Below are positions 34,726 to 44,461 of a stretch of DNA of 51,882 bases, piece by piece. Origin of the DNA: Thiohalocapsa sp. (lineage in GTDB: Bacteria; Pseudomonadota; Gammaproteobacteria; Chromatiales; Chromatiaceae); contig JAIPFF010000040.1 in assembly GCA_021736785.1 (NCBI GenBank), forward strand, positions 1-51,882, in the 5' to 3' direction. The number at the start of each line of letters is the position of its first letter. Position 1 is the first letter of the stretch. A program made the translations under genes and the position numbers. The notes under the pieces are model-generated. The model was given only the letters and a program-made list of their open reading frames with translations, searched no databases and was not told where the DNA came from.

Positions 34726-35604
34726 ATGGCCCTGATCGAGGCCCGCTCACTCGAGAAGCGCTTTCCCGGCGTCACGGCAGTCGACGGCATCAGCTTTGCC
34801 GTCGAGCCCGGGCAATGTTTCGGTTTGCTCGGACCCAACGGTGCCGGCAAGACGACGACGCTCGAAATGCTCGAAGCGATTCAGGAGCCCAGTGCCGGCG
34901 AGGTCCTTTTTCGCGGCCGGCCGCTCGGTCAAGCGTTTCGCCAGTCCATCGGCATTCAATTCCAGGCCACGTCCCTGCAGGATTTCCAAACCGTCGGCGA
35001 ATCGCTGCGCATGTTCGCCAGCCTGTACAAGCGCACCGCCGACCACGAAGAGTTGATCCGGCTGTGTAACCTAAGCGAGATCATGGACCGCGACACGCGC
35101 AAGCTCTCCGGCGGCCAGCGCCAGCGCCTGCTGCTGGCGATCGCGCTGGTCAACGACCCCGAGCTCGTCTTTCTCGACGAGCCCACCACGGGCCTCGACC
35201 CCCAGGCGCGGCGCAACTTCTGGTCGCTGATCGAGACCATCCGCGCCCGCGGCAAAACGATCTTGCTGACCACTCATTACATGGAAGAGGCCGAGCGGCT
35301 GTGCGACGAGATCGCGATCGTCGATCACGGGCGCATCATCGCACGCGGTGCACCCCAGACACTGGTGCGGGAGCACTTCGCGGCGGCTATCGTCCGACTT
35401 CCCGCCTCCGCCTGGCCGCACGGCTCCCCGCTGCCGAGCAGGGCCGAGCGGCGCGATAACCAGATCGAACTGCACAGCGACGATGTTCCGGGCACGCTCG
35501 AATACCTCGAAGGCATCGGCGCAGGGTTGACCGCGCTGCGCGTGGATCGGCCGAGCCTCGAAGACCTTTTCCTTAAGCTAACCGGCCACAGCCTGAGGGC
35601 CTGA
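34726..35604 (+). CDS. ABC transporter ATP-binding protein (ABC-2 exporter)
   Basis: The 292-residue product has Walker A GPNGAGKTT, signature LSGGQRQR, Walker B LVFLDEPTTGLD and switch His (LTTHYMEEAE). The DrrA/NodI-like C-terminal domain ends with RVDRPSLEDLFLKLTG, which marks ABC-2-type exporters. I use ATG 34726, since the in-frame TTG at 34690 lacks a ribosome site and adds no conserved residues. The permease follows after 3 bases, so they form one transporter. The substrate is unknown. Confidence 0.93.
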   Translation: MALIEARSLEKRFPGVTAVDGISFAVEPGQCFGLLGPNGAGKTTTLEMLEAIQEPSAGEVLFRGRPLGQAFRQSIGIQFQATSLQDFQTVGESLRMFASLYKRTADHEELIRLCNLSEIMDRDTRKLSGGQRQRLLLAIALVNDPELVFLDEPTTGLDPQARRNFWSLIETIRARGKTILLTTHYMEEAERLCDEIAIVDHGRIIARGAPQTLVREHFAAAIVRLPASAWPHGSPLPSRAERRDNQIELHSDDVPGTLEYLEGIGAGLTALRVDRPSLEDLFLKLTGHSLRA

Positions 35605-35607
35605 TCC

Positions 35608-36633
35608 ATGTGGCGGCGCATCCGCGCGATACTGCTGGCCCGTAACCGCGAGTTCTATCGCGACAGCGCGGGCCTGATCTGGAATCTCCTGATGCCGGTG
35701 ATGATGATCATGGCCTTTGCCTTCATCTTCGGCAGCGGCCCCAAGGAGCTGTTCAAGATCGGCGTTGTTTCGCCGCCGGCTGCCGAGGCGCCGGCAAGCG
35801 CGTTTCTCTCGACCCCGCACTTGGAATTGATCGAGGTCGACGACCCTCGAGCGGCAATCACGAAGGTACAACGCCACCAGTTGGATTTGCTGCTCGACCT
35901 GCGCGACGCGCCCGCCTACTGGGTGAACCCGGACTCGCCGCAGGGCGTGATCGCCGAGCGCTTGTTGCTCGGCAGCTTCGCCCTGGAAGACGGCGCGGCA
36001 GCACTGCCCGAGCGCCGCCCGGCCCCCGGCGAGGCGTTGAGCTACGCCGACTGGGTCCTGCCAGGCGTGCTTGCCATGAACGTGATGTTCTCCAGTCTCT
36101 GGGGTGTCGGCTGGGTCGTCGTGCGCTACCGCAAGAACGGCGTCCTGCGCCGCCTGAAGGCGACGCCCCTGAGTCCGCTGGAGTTCCTGACCGCCCAGGT
36201 CATCTCGCGGCTGATCGTCGTGCTCGGCTCCAGCAGCATCGTCTACGCGGGCGCCGCATTGTTCCTCGACTTTCCGATGCGCGGCTCCTACTTGGCGCTG
36301 CTGCTGATCTACACCGCCGGGGCCCTGTGCATGATCAGCCTCGGTCTGACCATCGCCGCACGGCTGCGAACGGAGGAGCTCGCCGACGGCCTGCTCAATT
36401 TGATGTCCTGGCCGATGTTGCTGCTCTCCGGCGTGTGGTTCTCCATGGAGGGAACCAGCGCTGCCGCGCAGGCACTTTCCGCGGTGATGCCGCTAACCCA
36501 CCTGGTGGATGCCGCCCGCGGCATCATGATCGATGGTGCCGGAGTCTTCGATATCCTTCCGCAGCTGGGCATCCTGCTGTTGCTGGCGGCCGTGTTGATC
36601 ACGCTGGCCGCGCGGTTGTTTCGCTGGGAGTAA
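35608..36633 (+). CDS. ABC-2-type permease
   Basis: The 341-residue product has an N-terminal membrane segment (about 20-42), an external domain (45-150) and five further membrane segments (about 155-335). The family motif region VVVRYRKNGVLRRLKATPLSP leads into the second membrane block, and SGVWFSMEGTS is in the ABC-2 signature. It begins 3 bases after the ATPase stop, so the pair is co-translated. The exported compound could be a drug, lipid or natural product; the PPTase-like gene after it hints at the last but does not prove it. Confidence 0.92.
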   Translation: MWRRIRAILLARNREFYRDSAGLIWNLLMPVMMIMAFAFIFGSGPKELFKIGVVSPPAAEAPASAFLSTPHLELIEVDDPRAAITKVQRHQLDLLLDLRDAPAYWVNPDSPQGVIAERLLLGSFALEDGAAALPERRPAPGEALSYADWVLPGVLAMNVMFSSLWGVGWVVVRYRKNGVLRRLKATPLSPLEFLTAQVISRLIVVLGSSSIVYAGAALFLDFPMRGSYLALLLIYTAGALCMISLGLTIAARLRTEELADGLLNLMSWPMLLLSGVWFSMEGTSAAAQALSAVMPLTHLVDAARGIMIDGAGVFDILPQLGILLLLAAVLITLAARLFRWE

Positions 36634-36667
36634 AGTTGTCTTGCCGGGCACACCGGCGCACGGGACA

Positions 36668-37396
36668 ATGCAGGCCATGCAGCACGCTGATCCGGCACAA
36701 CTGCGCTGGCGCGAGACGGCCGACGCCCCCGAGTTGGCGGAGCACGGCCTCCACCTGTGGCGCATTCCGCTGGAAGGCGGCGAGGGAAGCCTCGACCCGG
36801 GGGCGCTGAAGATACTCTCGCAGCGCCAGCGCGAGCGCTACCGGCGGCTTCGCGGCGAGCATCTGCAGCAGCGCTATCTGCGCGCCCAAGTCGGCTGCCG
36901 CCTTATCCTCGCGGCCTATCTCGACATGGCGCCGGCGGATATCGCGTTGCGTTACGGCGCCGCCGGAAAGCCCGAGTTGGCGCAGCCCGGCACCAGGTTG
37001 CACTTCAACCTCACCACCACGGGCGATCTCGCCTTGCTCGCTCTCAGCGACGGACTGCCGGTCGGTGTCGATTGTGAGTTGGAGCGCCCGCGCGCCGACC
37101 TGCACGGCATCGCGCGGCGCATGTTCGATGCCGAAGCGGTGCGGACGTTGAACAACGCATCGCCCGAAGCCGCGGCCCGTCTTTTCTATTTGCACTGGAC
37201 CGCGCTGGAGGCGCGGGTCAAGGCGGACGGCCGTGGTCTGTCCCGGCGCCGCGACGCGGACCCCGCCGGCCTGGCGGTCGGTCACGCGCTGGCCGGGTAC
37301 GCCAACGGCGCACGCGCGATTTGTGCGGTGGCCCGCGCCCGGCTGCCGCCCGAGTCGAACTGGGAAGCCTTCCAACTGACCGCCGCAAGCCCTTAG
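36668..37396 (+). CDS. 4'-phosphopantetheinyl transferase-like protein
   Basis: The roughly 242-residue product has an Sfp-type layout: QRQRERYRRLRGEHLQQRYLRAQ near 50-74, GKPEL, LHFNLTTTGD (111-120), GVDCELE (133-139) and HWTALEARVK (176-185). Asp135, Glu137 and Glu181 match the metal ligands. However, the usual FNxSHS motif is FNLTTT, lacking the CoA-binding His, and the usual WTxKEA motif has Leu180 instead of Lys. It may modify carrier proteins with altered specificity or be impaired. The start is uncertain (ATG 36668, ATG 36677 or TTG 36641, the last with the best ribosome site). It follows the ABC-2 permease by 34 bases. Confidence 0.82.
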   Translation: MQAMQHADPAQLRWRETADAPELAEHGLHLWRIPLEGGEGSLDPGALKILSQRQRERYRRLRGEHLQQRYLRAQVGCRLILAAYLDMAPADIALRYGAAGKPELAQPGTRLHFNLTTTGDLALLALSDGLPVGVDCELERPRADLHGIARRMFDAEAVRTLNNASPEAAARLFYLHWTALEARVKADGRGLSRRRDADPAGLAVGHALAGYANGARAICAVARARLPPESNWEAFQLTAASP

Positions 37397-37580
37397 CGCA
37401 CGCTGCCGCAACGGCAAACGATGCGCCTTACCAGGACAGGAAAGCCCGCACACCGATGCCGCCATTCTCCGGCCGCGCCACGGATCGCGTTGCAAACAGC
37501 CCACGTCTGCGTGCATTGTGTCCCCACCGGGTGAGCCATGGCCCAATCACAGGACCCGCGCTTCGACTGTTGCCCGATCC

Positions 37581-39974
37581 ATGAACGATCAAAGCAGCGC
37601 AGCTGCAAACGACTTCGCGGAAGCCGACCGCGGGCGCGCGGCTGCCCTCGCCGCCACGTCCCATCGGGTGGATGTGCGCGCCAGTCATCGCCCCATCGGT
37701 CGGCTCGGACTGCTTTCCCTCGCGTTGGTCGCCGTCGGCGCTCTGGCCTTGGAGTACTGGTTTTTGACCGGCGCCATCTGGTCGGGCGCAGCGCTTGAGC
37801 CCCTTGCGTCGGCGCGACACGCCGCGCTACCGCCATACGCTCACCCACTGGCTGTGCTGATCGGCATCAACGTGGTCGCCTTCGGCCTCGCGGGCATTGT
37901 TCTCGGTCTCGTCTACCGTTCTCTGCGCGGGCAGATCCGCCTGCTCACCGAAAGCCGCGAGCGCAACCGCGCGATCGTCGACAACATGGTCGACGGCGCG
38001 ATTCATATCGACGCGGCCGGACGGATCATTGCCCTCAACCGCTCGGCGCAAGCCATCTTCGGTTACGGTCGTGTCGAGCTTCGCGGAACGCCCCTCTCCC
38101 GCCTGCTCGCCGACGAAGACCGCTCGGCACTCGCGTCGTGGTTCGCCGAGCCGGCATCTCGACACGGTCCGGGGCCCGTCTATTCGCGCGCGGAGTTGAA
38201 CGGAAGACGCGGCGACGGCGAGACCTTCCCGCTCTACCTCGCGATCAGCCGCGTCGACCTCGGCGGCTATCCGCTGTTCACCGCCATCGTGCGCGACATG
38301 ACCGAAACCCGCAGGCGGATGCGCGAGCTTGCCGACGCACGCGATCAGGCCATGGACGCCGACCGCGCCAAGAGCCAGTTTCTGGCCGTCATGAGCCACG
38401 AGATCCGCACACCGATGAACGGGATCATCGGCATGCTCGACCTGTTGCGCGACGGGAATTTGACGCAGCAACAACTCGACTTCATCGATACCGCGGAGAA
38501 GTCCAGCAACACGCTGCTGAATCTTCTCAACGATATCCTGGATCTGTCGAAGATCGAGGCCGGTAAGCTCGATTTGCAGGAGGTGGACTTCGACCTGCGC
38601 GCCTGTGTCGAAGAAGTCACCGCGGTCGTCGCCTCGAACGCCCGCGCGAAGCCCCTCGAAGTGGCCTGCTTCGTCAACCGCACGCTGCCGACGCAGGTCC
38701 GCGGCGACCCCTACCGGGTGCGCCAGGTGTTGATGAATTTGATGACCAACGCGGTGAAGTTCACGCAGCAGGGCGAGGTCATTGTCACCGTTTCCGCGGC
38801 GGCGGACGACGCGGGCCGAATCTCGGTCCGCGGCGAGGTACGCGATACCGGCATCGGCATCGCTCCGGATGTCTGCCGGACGCTGTTCCAGCCGTTCACC
38901 CAGGCCGATGCTTCGACCACCAGACGCTTCGGCGGCACCGGGCTCGGCCTTGTCATCTGCAAGCGCCTGGTCAATCTAATGGGCGGCGAAATCGGCGTGC
39001 ACAGCAAGCCGGCTGAAGGCTCTACCTTTTGGTTTACGCTGCAGGTGCTGCGCTCCGACGCCAAGCCGCAGCATTGGGAAGCGGACCTGCACGGGGTCAA
39101 GTCGCTGATTGTCGACGACAATGCCACCAATCGGCTGATCCTCGAGAACTACCTCAAGAATTGGGGCGCGGAGACGGAAAGCGTCGAGGACGGGATCAGC
39201 GCTCTGGCGGCGCTGAAACAGGCGCGAAACGCCGGCGAGCCGTTTCTTCTGGCGATCCTCGATATGCAGATGCCGAACATGGACGGCATCGAACTGGCGC
39301 AGCGCATCAAAGGCGATGGCTCGTTGCACGAAACACAGCTTGTCATGCTGAGCTCGCTGGGCTATCCGGGGCATGAGGCGCGGCGCGCCGGAATCGAAGT
39401 GAGCCTGCTCAAGCCCGTGCGGCAAGTGCTGCTGCACGACGCGGTGGTCAAGGTGCTCGGGCGCGGCGCGACGCCGGCCCCGGCGAGCGCCGGGCAGCAA
39501 GGCCGCGTCTACGACCACTTCGACGCCAAAATCCTCGTCGCGGAAGACAACCCGGTGAATCAAAAGGTGGTGCTGCTGATGCTGCGCCGCCTCGGCCTCG
39601 AAGCCGACATGGTCGGAGACGGCGCGGCGGCAGTGGCCGCCGTCCTCGACGGCCGGAAGCGCTATGACTTGGTGTTCATGGACCTGCAGATGCCGATCAT
39701 GGGGGGCTACGAAGCCACCCGGCAGATTCGCGCCGCCGAGGCCGAGACCGGCGTCCCGCGCACGCCGATCGTGGCCATGACCGCTTCGGCTCTCAATCAG
39801 GACCGCAAACAATGCGTGGAGGCAGGCATGGACGATTTCGTCTCCAAGCCCGTCGATAAAGCGCAACTCGATTCGACGCTGAAGCGCTGGCTGACTTCGA
39901 AGCCCGATACTCCCGAGCCGGCAACGGCGCCAGCCGACTCCTTCGACGCACGCAGCGCACCGCGCGCGCTATAA
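37581..39974 (+). CDS. Hybrid sensor histidine kinase (PAS, HK, two receivers)
   Basis: The 797-residue product has two membrane helices (about 40-62 and 88-115), a PAS domain (about 125-245), a HisKA domain with phospho-acceptor His273 (MSHEIRTPMNG), and an HK ATPase (about 375-490; DTGIGIAPD, GGTGLGLVICKRL). Two receiver domains follow, with phospho-acceptor Asp561 (ILDMQMPNMDG) and Asp701 (FMDLQMP). The C-terminal receiver also has the usual Lys (SKPVDK). No Hpt domain is attached, so an outside phosphotransfer protein is needed. The layout is BarA-like minus Hpt. No response regulator lies next to it. The signal is unknown. Confidence 0.95.
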   Translation: MNDQSSAAANDFAEADRGRAAALAATSHRVDVRASHRPIGRLGLLSLALVAVGALALEYWFLTGAIWSGAALEPLASARHAALPPYAHPLAVLIGINVVAFGLAGIVLGLVYRSLRGQIRLLTESRERNRAIVDNMVDGAIHIDAAGRIIALNRSAQAIFGYGRVELRGTPLSRLLADEDRSALASWFAEPASRHGPGPVYSRAELNGRRGDGETFPLYLAISRVDLGGYPLFTAIVRDMTETRRRMRELADARDQAMDADRAKSQFLAVMSHEIRTPMNGIIGMLDLLRDGNLTQQQLDFIDTAEKSSNTLLNLLNDILDLSKIEAGKLDLQEVDFDLRACVEEVTAVVASNARAKPLEVACFVNRTLPTQVRGDPYRVRQVLMNLMTNAVKFTQQGEVIVTVSAAADDAGRISVRGEVRDTGIGIAPDVCRTLFQPFTQADASTTRRFGGTGLGLVICKRLVNLMGGEIGVHSKPAEGSTFWFTLQVLRSDAKPQHWEADLHGVKSLIVDDNATNRLILENYLKNWGAETESVEDGISALAALKQARNAGEPFLLAILDMQMPNMDGIELAQRIKGDGSLHETQLVMLSSLGYPGHEARRAGIEVSLLKPVRQVLLHDAVVKVLGRGATPAPASAGQQGRVYDHFDAKILVAEDNPVNQKVVLLMLRRLGLEADMVGDGAAAVAAVLDGRKRYDLVFMDLQMPIMGGYEATRQIRAAEAETGVPRTPIVAMTASALNQDRKQCVEAGMDDFVSKPVDKAQLDSTLKRWLTSKPDTPEPATAPADSFDARSAPRAL
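39968..39973 (+). promoter_or_regulatory. Possible uppP promoter -10 inside the kinase stop
   Basis: A perfect TATAAT overlaps the TAA stop of the histidine kinase gene. It lies about 150 bases before uppP. The -35 region is poor (TTCGAC, spacing 20). It may let uppP be transcribed apart from the kinase. Confidence 0.35.
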
Positions 39975-40124
39975 TCCGCGCCGCGGGCGTTTCCGCGCCG
40001 TGCTGCCGTTGCCCGCCGCCCGGGATCGTCCGCAAACCAGCGGCCGAGCCGGCCGGAGTGCCCCCGCCGCCCGGCATCGAACCCGCCAAGCGCACAGTAT
40101 TACCGACAGGAGCCGGTTACCCCG

Positions 40125-40940
40125 ATGGACAGCATTCAGATCGCCCTGCTCGCCTTTGTGCAGGGCTTGACCGAGTTCCTTCCGATTTCGAGCTCCGGGC
40201 ACTTGATCCTGACACCGTTATTGTTCGGCTACGAACTGCAGGATCTCTCCTTCGATGTGGCCGTCCATGTCGGCACGCTCGGCGCCGTGGTGTTCTATTT
40301 CCGCCAAGAACTAGCGCTGATGGCAGTCGCCATGACACGCAGCGTCGGCAGCCGCAGCATGGCCGATAAAGACGCAAAGCTCGGCTGGATGATCGTGGTG
40401 GCGACGCTGCCGCTGCTGGCTTTCGGCCTGCCGCTGAAATCGGTGTTGGAGATGCTGCGCCAAGACGACCACTTGGTGGCGCTCGTCATCGCGGCCACCA
40501 CGATCGGCTTCGGCCTGCTGTTGTGGCTCGCCGACGCGATCGGTAAGCGAGCGCGCGACGAGTATTCCATCGGTATCGCCGCCGCGCTGGTGGTCGGCTG
40601 CTTTCAGGCGGTGGCGATCATCCCCGGCACGTCGCGCTCGGGGATCACGATGACGGCCGGCCTGTTCCTCGGACTCACGCGCCAGGCGTCATCGCGCTTT
40701 TCGTTCCTGTTGTCGATCCCGACCATCCTGCTGGCCGGTGTGGTCGCAACCAAGGATCTGCTGGAGGCCCCGGTCACACCCGACTGGCAGGCCCTGTGGC
40801 TCGGGGCCGTGTTGTCGTTCGTGGTCGCCTATCTGACGATCCATTTCTTCCTGCGCTTCATCGAGCGCATCAGCATGCTCCCCTTCGTCGTCTACCGCCT
40901 GCTGCTCGGCGGCGTCATCCTGATGCTGGTGCTGATGTAG
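40125..40940 (+). CDS. uppP: UppP, undecaprenyl-diphosphatase
   Basis: The 271-residue polytopic membrane enzyme removes a phosphate from undecaprenyl diphosphate so the lipid carrier can be reused for cell-wall synthesis. The hallmark motifs are GLTEFLPISSSGH (15-27) and IPGTSRSG (about 167-174). About eight membrane segments are predicted. AGGAG lies about 13 bases upstream of the ATG, rather far. The gene often confers some bacitracin tolerance. It is convergent with metZ, 10 bases apart. Confidence 0.97.
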   Translation: MDSIQIALLAFVQGLTEFLPISSSGHLILTPLLFGYELQDLSFDVAVHVGTLGAVVFYFRQELALMAVAMTRSVGSRSMADKDAKLGWMIVVATLPLLAFGLPLKSVLEMLRQDDHLVALVIAATTIGFGLLLWLADAIGKRARDEYSIGIAAALVVGCFQAVAIIPGTSRSGITMTAGLFLGLTRQASSRFSFLLSIPTILLAGVVATKDLLEAPVTPDWQALWLGAVLSFVVAYLTIHFFLRFIERISMLPFVVYRLLLGGVILMLVLM

Positions 40941-40950
40941 CCCGCGGCGT

Positions 40951-42204
40951 TCAGCGGGGGTCCAGCCCCCGCGCCAGATCGCGGCGAATGTCGTCGAGGG
41001 TTTCCAGCCCGACGGCGACCCGGACCAAGCCCTCGCCGATGCCGGCCGCCTCGCGGGCCTCGGCGCTCAGGCGTCCGTGCGTGGTGGTCGCCGGATGGGT
41101 GATTGTGGTCTTGGTGTCGCCGAGATTGGCCGTGATGGAGCACAAACGCGTCGAATCGATGACCTGCCAGGCTCCGGCGCGCCCGCCGGCAACCTCGAAC
41201 GAGACGATGCCGCCGCCGGTGCGCTGCTGACGCCCTTCCCCCACGAGCTGCCGCTGCGGGTGCGAAGACAGACCGGGATAGTGCACACGCAGTATCTGCG
41301 GATGCGCCTCCAGCCAGCGGGCGAGCTCCAGCGCTGCCGCCGAATGCGCGAGCATCCGCAATTCGAGCGTTTCCAGTCCCTTTAGGAACAGCCAAGCGTT
41401 AAACGGACTCATGGTCGGACCCGCGGTCCGAAGCACGCCGAAAACCTCTTCGCCGACCGTCTTTGCATCGCCGACGACGGCACCGCCGACACAGCGTCCC
41501 TGCCCATCGAGATACTTGGTGGCGGAATGAATGACGATGTCGGCGCCGTGCGCCAATGGCCGCTGCAGTGCAGGCGTGCAGAAACAGTTGTCCACCGCCA
41601 GCAGGCAGCCCGCGCTGTGCGCAAGATCCGCCAGCGGGGCGATTTCCGCCATCTCGGTCAACGGGTTCGAGGGCGTCTCCAAGAACAGCAACCGCGTCGT
41701 CGGGCGCAGCGCGGCCGCCCAGGCGTCCAAATCGCCGAGGGGGGCGTAGTCGGTTGCAATACCGAATCGAGCCAGGTACTTGTCGAACAGCATCGTGCTG
41801 CTGCCGAAGATGCTGCGCGAGGAGACGATATGATCGCCGGCCTTCAATAGGCCGAGACAGGTCGTCAGGATGGCGGACATCCCGGACGCGGTAGCGACGC
41901 AACAGGCCCCGCCCTCCAATGCGGCGAGGCGCTGCTCGAAGGCCCGCACGGTCGGATTGGTGAAGCGCGAGTAGATATTGCCGGGGTCGTCGCCGGAAAA
42001 GCGGGCGGCCGCCTCGGCGGCGCTCGCGAAGACGAAGCTCGACGTGGTGAAGATGGGCTCGCAGTGCTCGCCCTCGGCGGTGCGCGGATGGCCCGTGCGG
42101 ATGGCCAGGGTCGCGAGGCCGAGATCCTGCGTGTCGGCGTCGGTGTCGAGGCCGCCGGGCAGAGCGAATGGCCGCGGCTCGGCGGCGTCCGAGTGCTCAG
42201 TCAT
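40951..42204 (-). CDS. metZ: MetZ, O-succinylhomoserine sulfhydrylase
   Basis: The 417-residue PLP enzyme makes homocysteine from O-succinylhomoserine and sulfide. It has YSRFTNPTV, SGMSAILTTCLGLLKAGDHIV, AVDNCFCTPALQRPL and HSATKYLDGQG with PLP-binding Lys230; the NCFCT loop and overall length favour MetZ over MetB or MetC. The start at ATG 42204 gives an N-terminal extension typical of MetZ. It follows purF by 35 bases on the same strand, the arrangement found in Pseudomonas. Direct sulfhydrylation fits a sulfide-handling organism. Confidence 0.94.
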   Translation of the reverse strand: MTEHSDAAEPRPFALPGGLDTDADTQDLGLATLAIRTGHPRTAEGEHCEPIFTTSSFVFASAAEAAARFSGDDPGNIYSRFTNPTVRAFEQRLAALEGGACCVATASGMSAILTTCLGLLKAGDHIVSSRSIFGSSTMLFDKYLARFGIATDYAPLGDLDAWAAALRPTTRLLFLETPSNPLTEMAEIAPLADLAHSAGCLLAVDNCFCTPALQRPLAHGADIVIHSATKYLDGQGRCVGGAVVGDAKTVGEEVFGVLRTAGPTMSPFNAWLFLKGLETLELRMLAHSAAALELARWLEAHPQILRVHYPGLSSHPQRQLVGEGRQQRTGGGIVSFEVAGGRAGAWQVIDSTRLCSITANLGDTKTTITHPATTTHGRLSAEAREAAGIGEGLVRVAVGLETLDDIRRDLARGLDPR

Positions 42205-42239
42205 GGGCGCGAAGCCGGACAGCGCCGGCACTGCGGCCC

Positions 42240-43754
42240 TCAGGCCGTGTTGTAGAGCTCGAGGACGGTCTCGTCGCAGCGCGAATTCTGTTGCTTTGCA
42301 TGGTCGTTGCGCGCGCGCTCCAGGTCGTTGAGGTAGTCCGGCGTCACATCGCCCGTGATATAGACGCCGTCGAAGACCGAGGTGTCGAAGCGGTCGACCA
42401 GGCTTTTTCCCTTTTTCTGAACCGCCTCGATGAGATCTTCCAGATCCTGGAAGATGAGCCGGTCCGCACCGAGCTCGCGTTCGATCTGACGCTCGGTCCG
42501 GCCATGGGCGATCAACTCGCTCGCCGCGGGCATATCGATGCCGTAGACGTTCGGGTGGCGCACCGGCGGCGCCGCCGACGCGAAATAGACCCGCTTGGCA
42601 CCGGCATCCCGTGCCATTTGGATAATCTGCTGCGAGGTGGTACCGCGAACGATGGAGTCGTCCACCAGCAGCACGTTCTTCTTGCGGAATTCCAGATCGA
42701 TGGCGTTGAGCTTCTGCCGCACCGACTTCTTGCGGATCTTCTGCCCCGGCATGATGAACGTGCGCCCGATATAGCGGTTCTTGATGAACCCTTCGGCGTA
42801 GGGAATGCCGAGCTGATTGGCGAGCTGCAGCGCCGCGGTGCGGCTGGTGTCGGGCACGGGAATGACGACGTCGATGTCGTGATCCGCCCACACCCGCTTG
42901 ATCTTCGCGGCCAGCTTCTTGCCCATGCGCGAGCGGGCCTTGTGCACGGAGATATCGTCGATGATGGAGTCCGGCCTTGCGAAGTAGACGAACTCGAAGA
43001 TGCAGGGCGACAGCACGGGCTGGGAAGCGCATTGCTGGGTATGCAGATTACCGTGCACGTCGATCAGGACGCACTCGCCGGGTGCGACATCGGAGATCAG
43101 CTCGAACCCGAGGGTATCCAGCGATACGCTCTCCGAGGCGATCATGTACTCGGTGCCGGCCTCCGTCTCGCGCTTGCCGTAGACAATGGGGCGGATCCCG
43201 TAGGGGTCTCGAAAGCCGAAAACGCCGAAGCCCGGAATCATCGCGACGGCGGCATAACCACCGCGGCAGCGCCGGTGAACACCTTCGACCGCGCGGAAGA
43301 TGTCGCCCTCGTCGATACGCAGCTTGTTTTGGCTCTGCAACTCGTGTGCGAAGACGTTGAGCAGGATCTCGGAGTCCGATTCGGTATTGATATGCCGCAA
43401 ATCGTCGACGAAGACATCGCGCTTGAGGTCATCGGCGTTGGTGAGGTTACCGTTGTGGGCCAGCACGATGCCGTACGGGGAGTTGACGTAGAACGGCTGC
43501 GCCTCGGCCGAGCTGGACATGCCCGCGGTCGGATAGCGCACGTGGCCGACGCCCATGTTTCCGCGCAACTGCAACATGTGCCGTGTGCGGAAGACGTCAC
43601 GCGTGAGGCCGGTATCCTTGCGCATGTGCAGCTTGTCGCCGTCGCTGGTGACAATGCCCGCGGCATCCTGGCCGCGGTGCTGCAGAACCAGCAACGCGTC
43701 GTAGAGAAACTGGTTAACCGGATTCTTACCGACGATACCGACGATGCCGCACAT
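42240..43754 (-). CDS. purF: PurF, amidophosphoribosyltransferase
   Basis: PurF catalyses the first committed step of purine synthesis, PRPP + glutamine to phosphoribosylamine. The 504-residue product starts MCGIVGIVG, so Cys2 becomes the N-terminal nucleophile after Met removal. The glutaminase domain ([32 protein letters not shown]) leads into the phosphoribosyltransferase domain ([33 protein letters not shown]). GAGG lies 6 bases upstream of ATG 43754, which rules out the longer frame start. cvpA is upstream, the usual neighbour. Confidence 0.98.
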   Translation of the reverse strand: MCGIVGIVGKNPVNQFLYDALLVLQHRGQDAAGIVTSDGDKLHMRKDTGLTRDVFRTRHMLQLRGNMGVGHVRYPTAGMSSSAEAQPFYVNSPYGIVLAHNGNLTNADDLKRDVFVDDLRHINTESDSEILLNVFAHELQSQNKLRIDEGDIFRAVEGVHRRCRGGYAAVAMIPGFGVFGFRDPYGIRPIVYGKRETEAGTEYMIASESVSLDTLGFELISDVAPGECVLIDVHGNLHTQQCASQPVLSPCIFEFVYFARPDSIIDDISVHKARSRMGKKLAAKIKRVWADHDIDVVIPVPDTSRTAALQLANQLGIPYAEGFIKNRYIGRTFIMPGQKIRKKSVRQKLNAIDLEFRKKNVLLVDDSIVRGTTSQQIIQMARDAGAKRVYFASAAPPVRHPNVYGIDMPAASELIAHGRTERQIERELGADRLIFQDLEDLIEAVQKKGKSLVDRFDTSVFDGVYITGDVTPDYLNDLERARNDHAKQQNSRCDETVLELYNTA

Positions 43755-43926
43755 GGGAGACCTCACTGCAGAGGTTGGACGCGGGCTCGGGGAGCCACCG
43801 GGCTTCGGCCCGGCGCCGTGCCGGCGTGAGGCCGGCCGCCCTTGCGTCAAGATTAATCGATTACATCGAAACCGCCGACGCCTTCGTCGGACGGGGACAT
43901 GCGCTGCCGGTCCTCACCGCGCCGGC

Positions 43927-44418
43927 CTATAACGCTTTGACTTTCTGGGTTAAGTCGGGCGGAATCAAGTCCAGCATCAAGTCCGCGAGCAGTTGGAATT
44001 TGGGGATCAGCGCCGATGCGGACCACCACGGGTCCTGCGTCAGCGGCGTCAGATTGGCGATAAACACCAGCAGCGCCACCAGCACTGCGCCACGGGCGGC
44101 GCCGAAGACCAGGCCCAGCAGCCGATCGGTGCCGGTGAGACCGGTTTTGTCGACCAGCAGCGCAAGCACATGCGCAATCAAGGCACCGGCGATCAGCACG
44201 CCGACCACGAGGATGACGACCGCGGCCCCGAGTCGCACCGACGGCGTTGCGATCCAAGGCGTGAGCTGGGCGGCAAGAGGCTGGTAAAAGAACCATGCCG
44301 CGAGCAGCGCCGCGACCCAGACGCCCAGCGCGATCACCTCGCGAATGAGACCGCGCGCCAGACCGATGATCGCCGAGATGGCGATCAGGCCGATAATCAA
44401 ATAGTCAACGACGCTCAT
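43927..44418 (-). CDS. cvpA: CvpA-family membrane protein
   Basis: The 163-residue product has four membrane segments: DYLIIGLIAISAIIGLARG near the start, then about 28-46, 65-90 and 100-122. The CvpA motif LIREVIALGVWVAALLAAWF and GTDRLLGLVFGAARG are present. CvpA is needed for colicin V production and for purine-related or envelope functions in enterobacteria. Its position before purF matches many gammaproteobacteria. The C-terminal tail is amphipathic and ends PPDLTQKVKAL. Confidence 0.94.
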   Translation of the reverse strand: MSVVDYLIIGLIAISAIIGLARGLIREVIALGVWVAALLAAWFFYQPLAAQLTPWIATPSVRLGAAVVILVVGVLIAGALIAHVLALLVDKTGLTGTDRLLGLVFGAARGAVLVALLVFIANLTPLTQDPWWSASALIPKFQLLADLMLDLIPPDLTQKVKAL

Positions 44419-44461
44419 GCGTAGATCCCTTCGGCAATGTCTCGCCGAACGGCGCGACTGA

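Noticed and set aside
40951-43032. Apparent 693-aa fusion extending metZ upstream into purF
   Set aside because: The extension reads the wrong frame of purF. MetZ has a normal start at 42204 and purF a normal stop at 42240, so there is no fusion.
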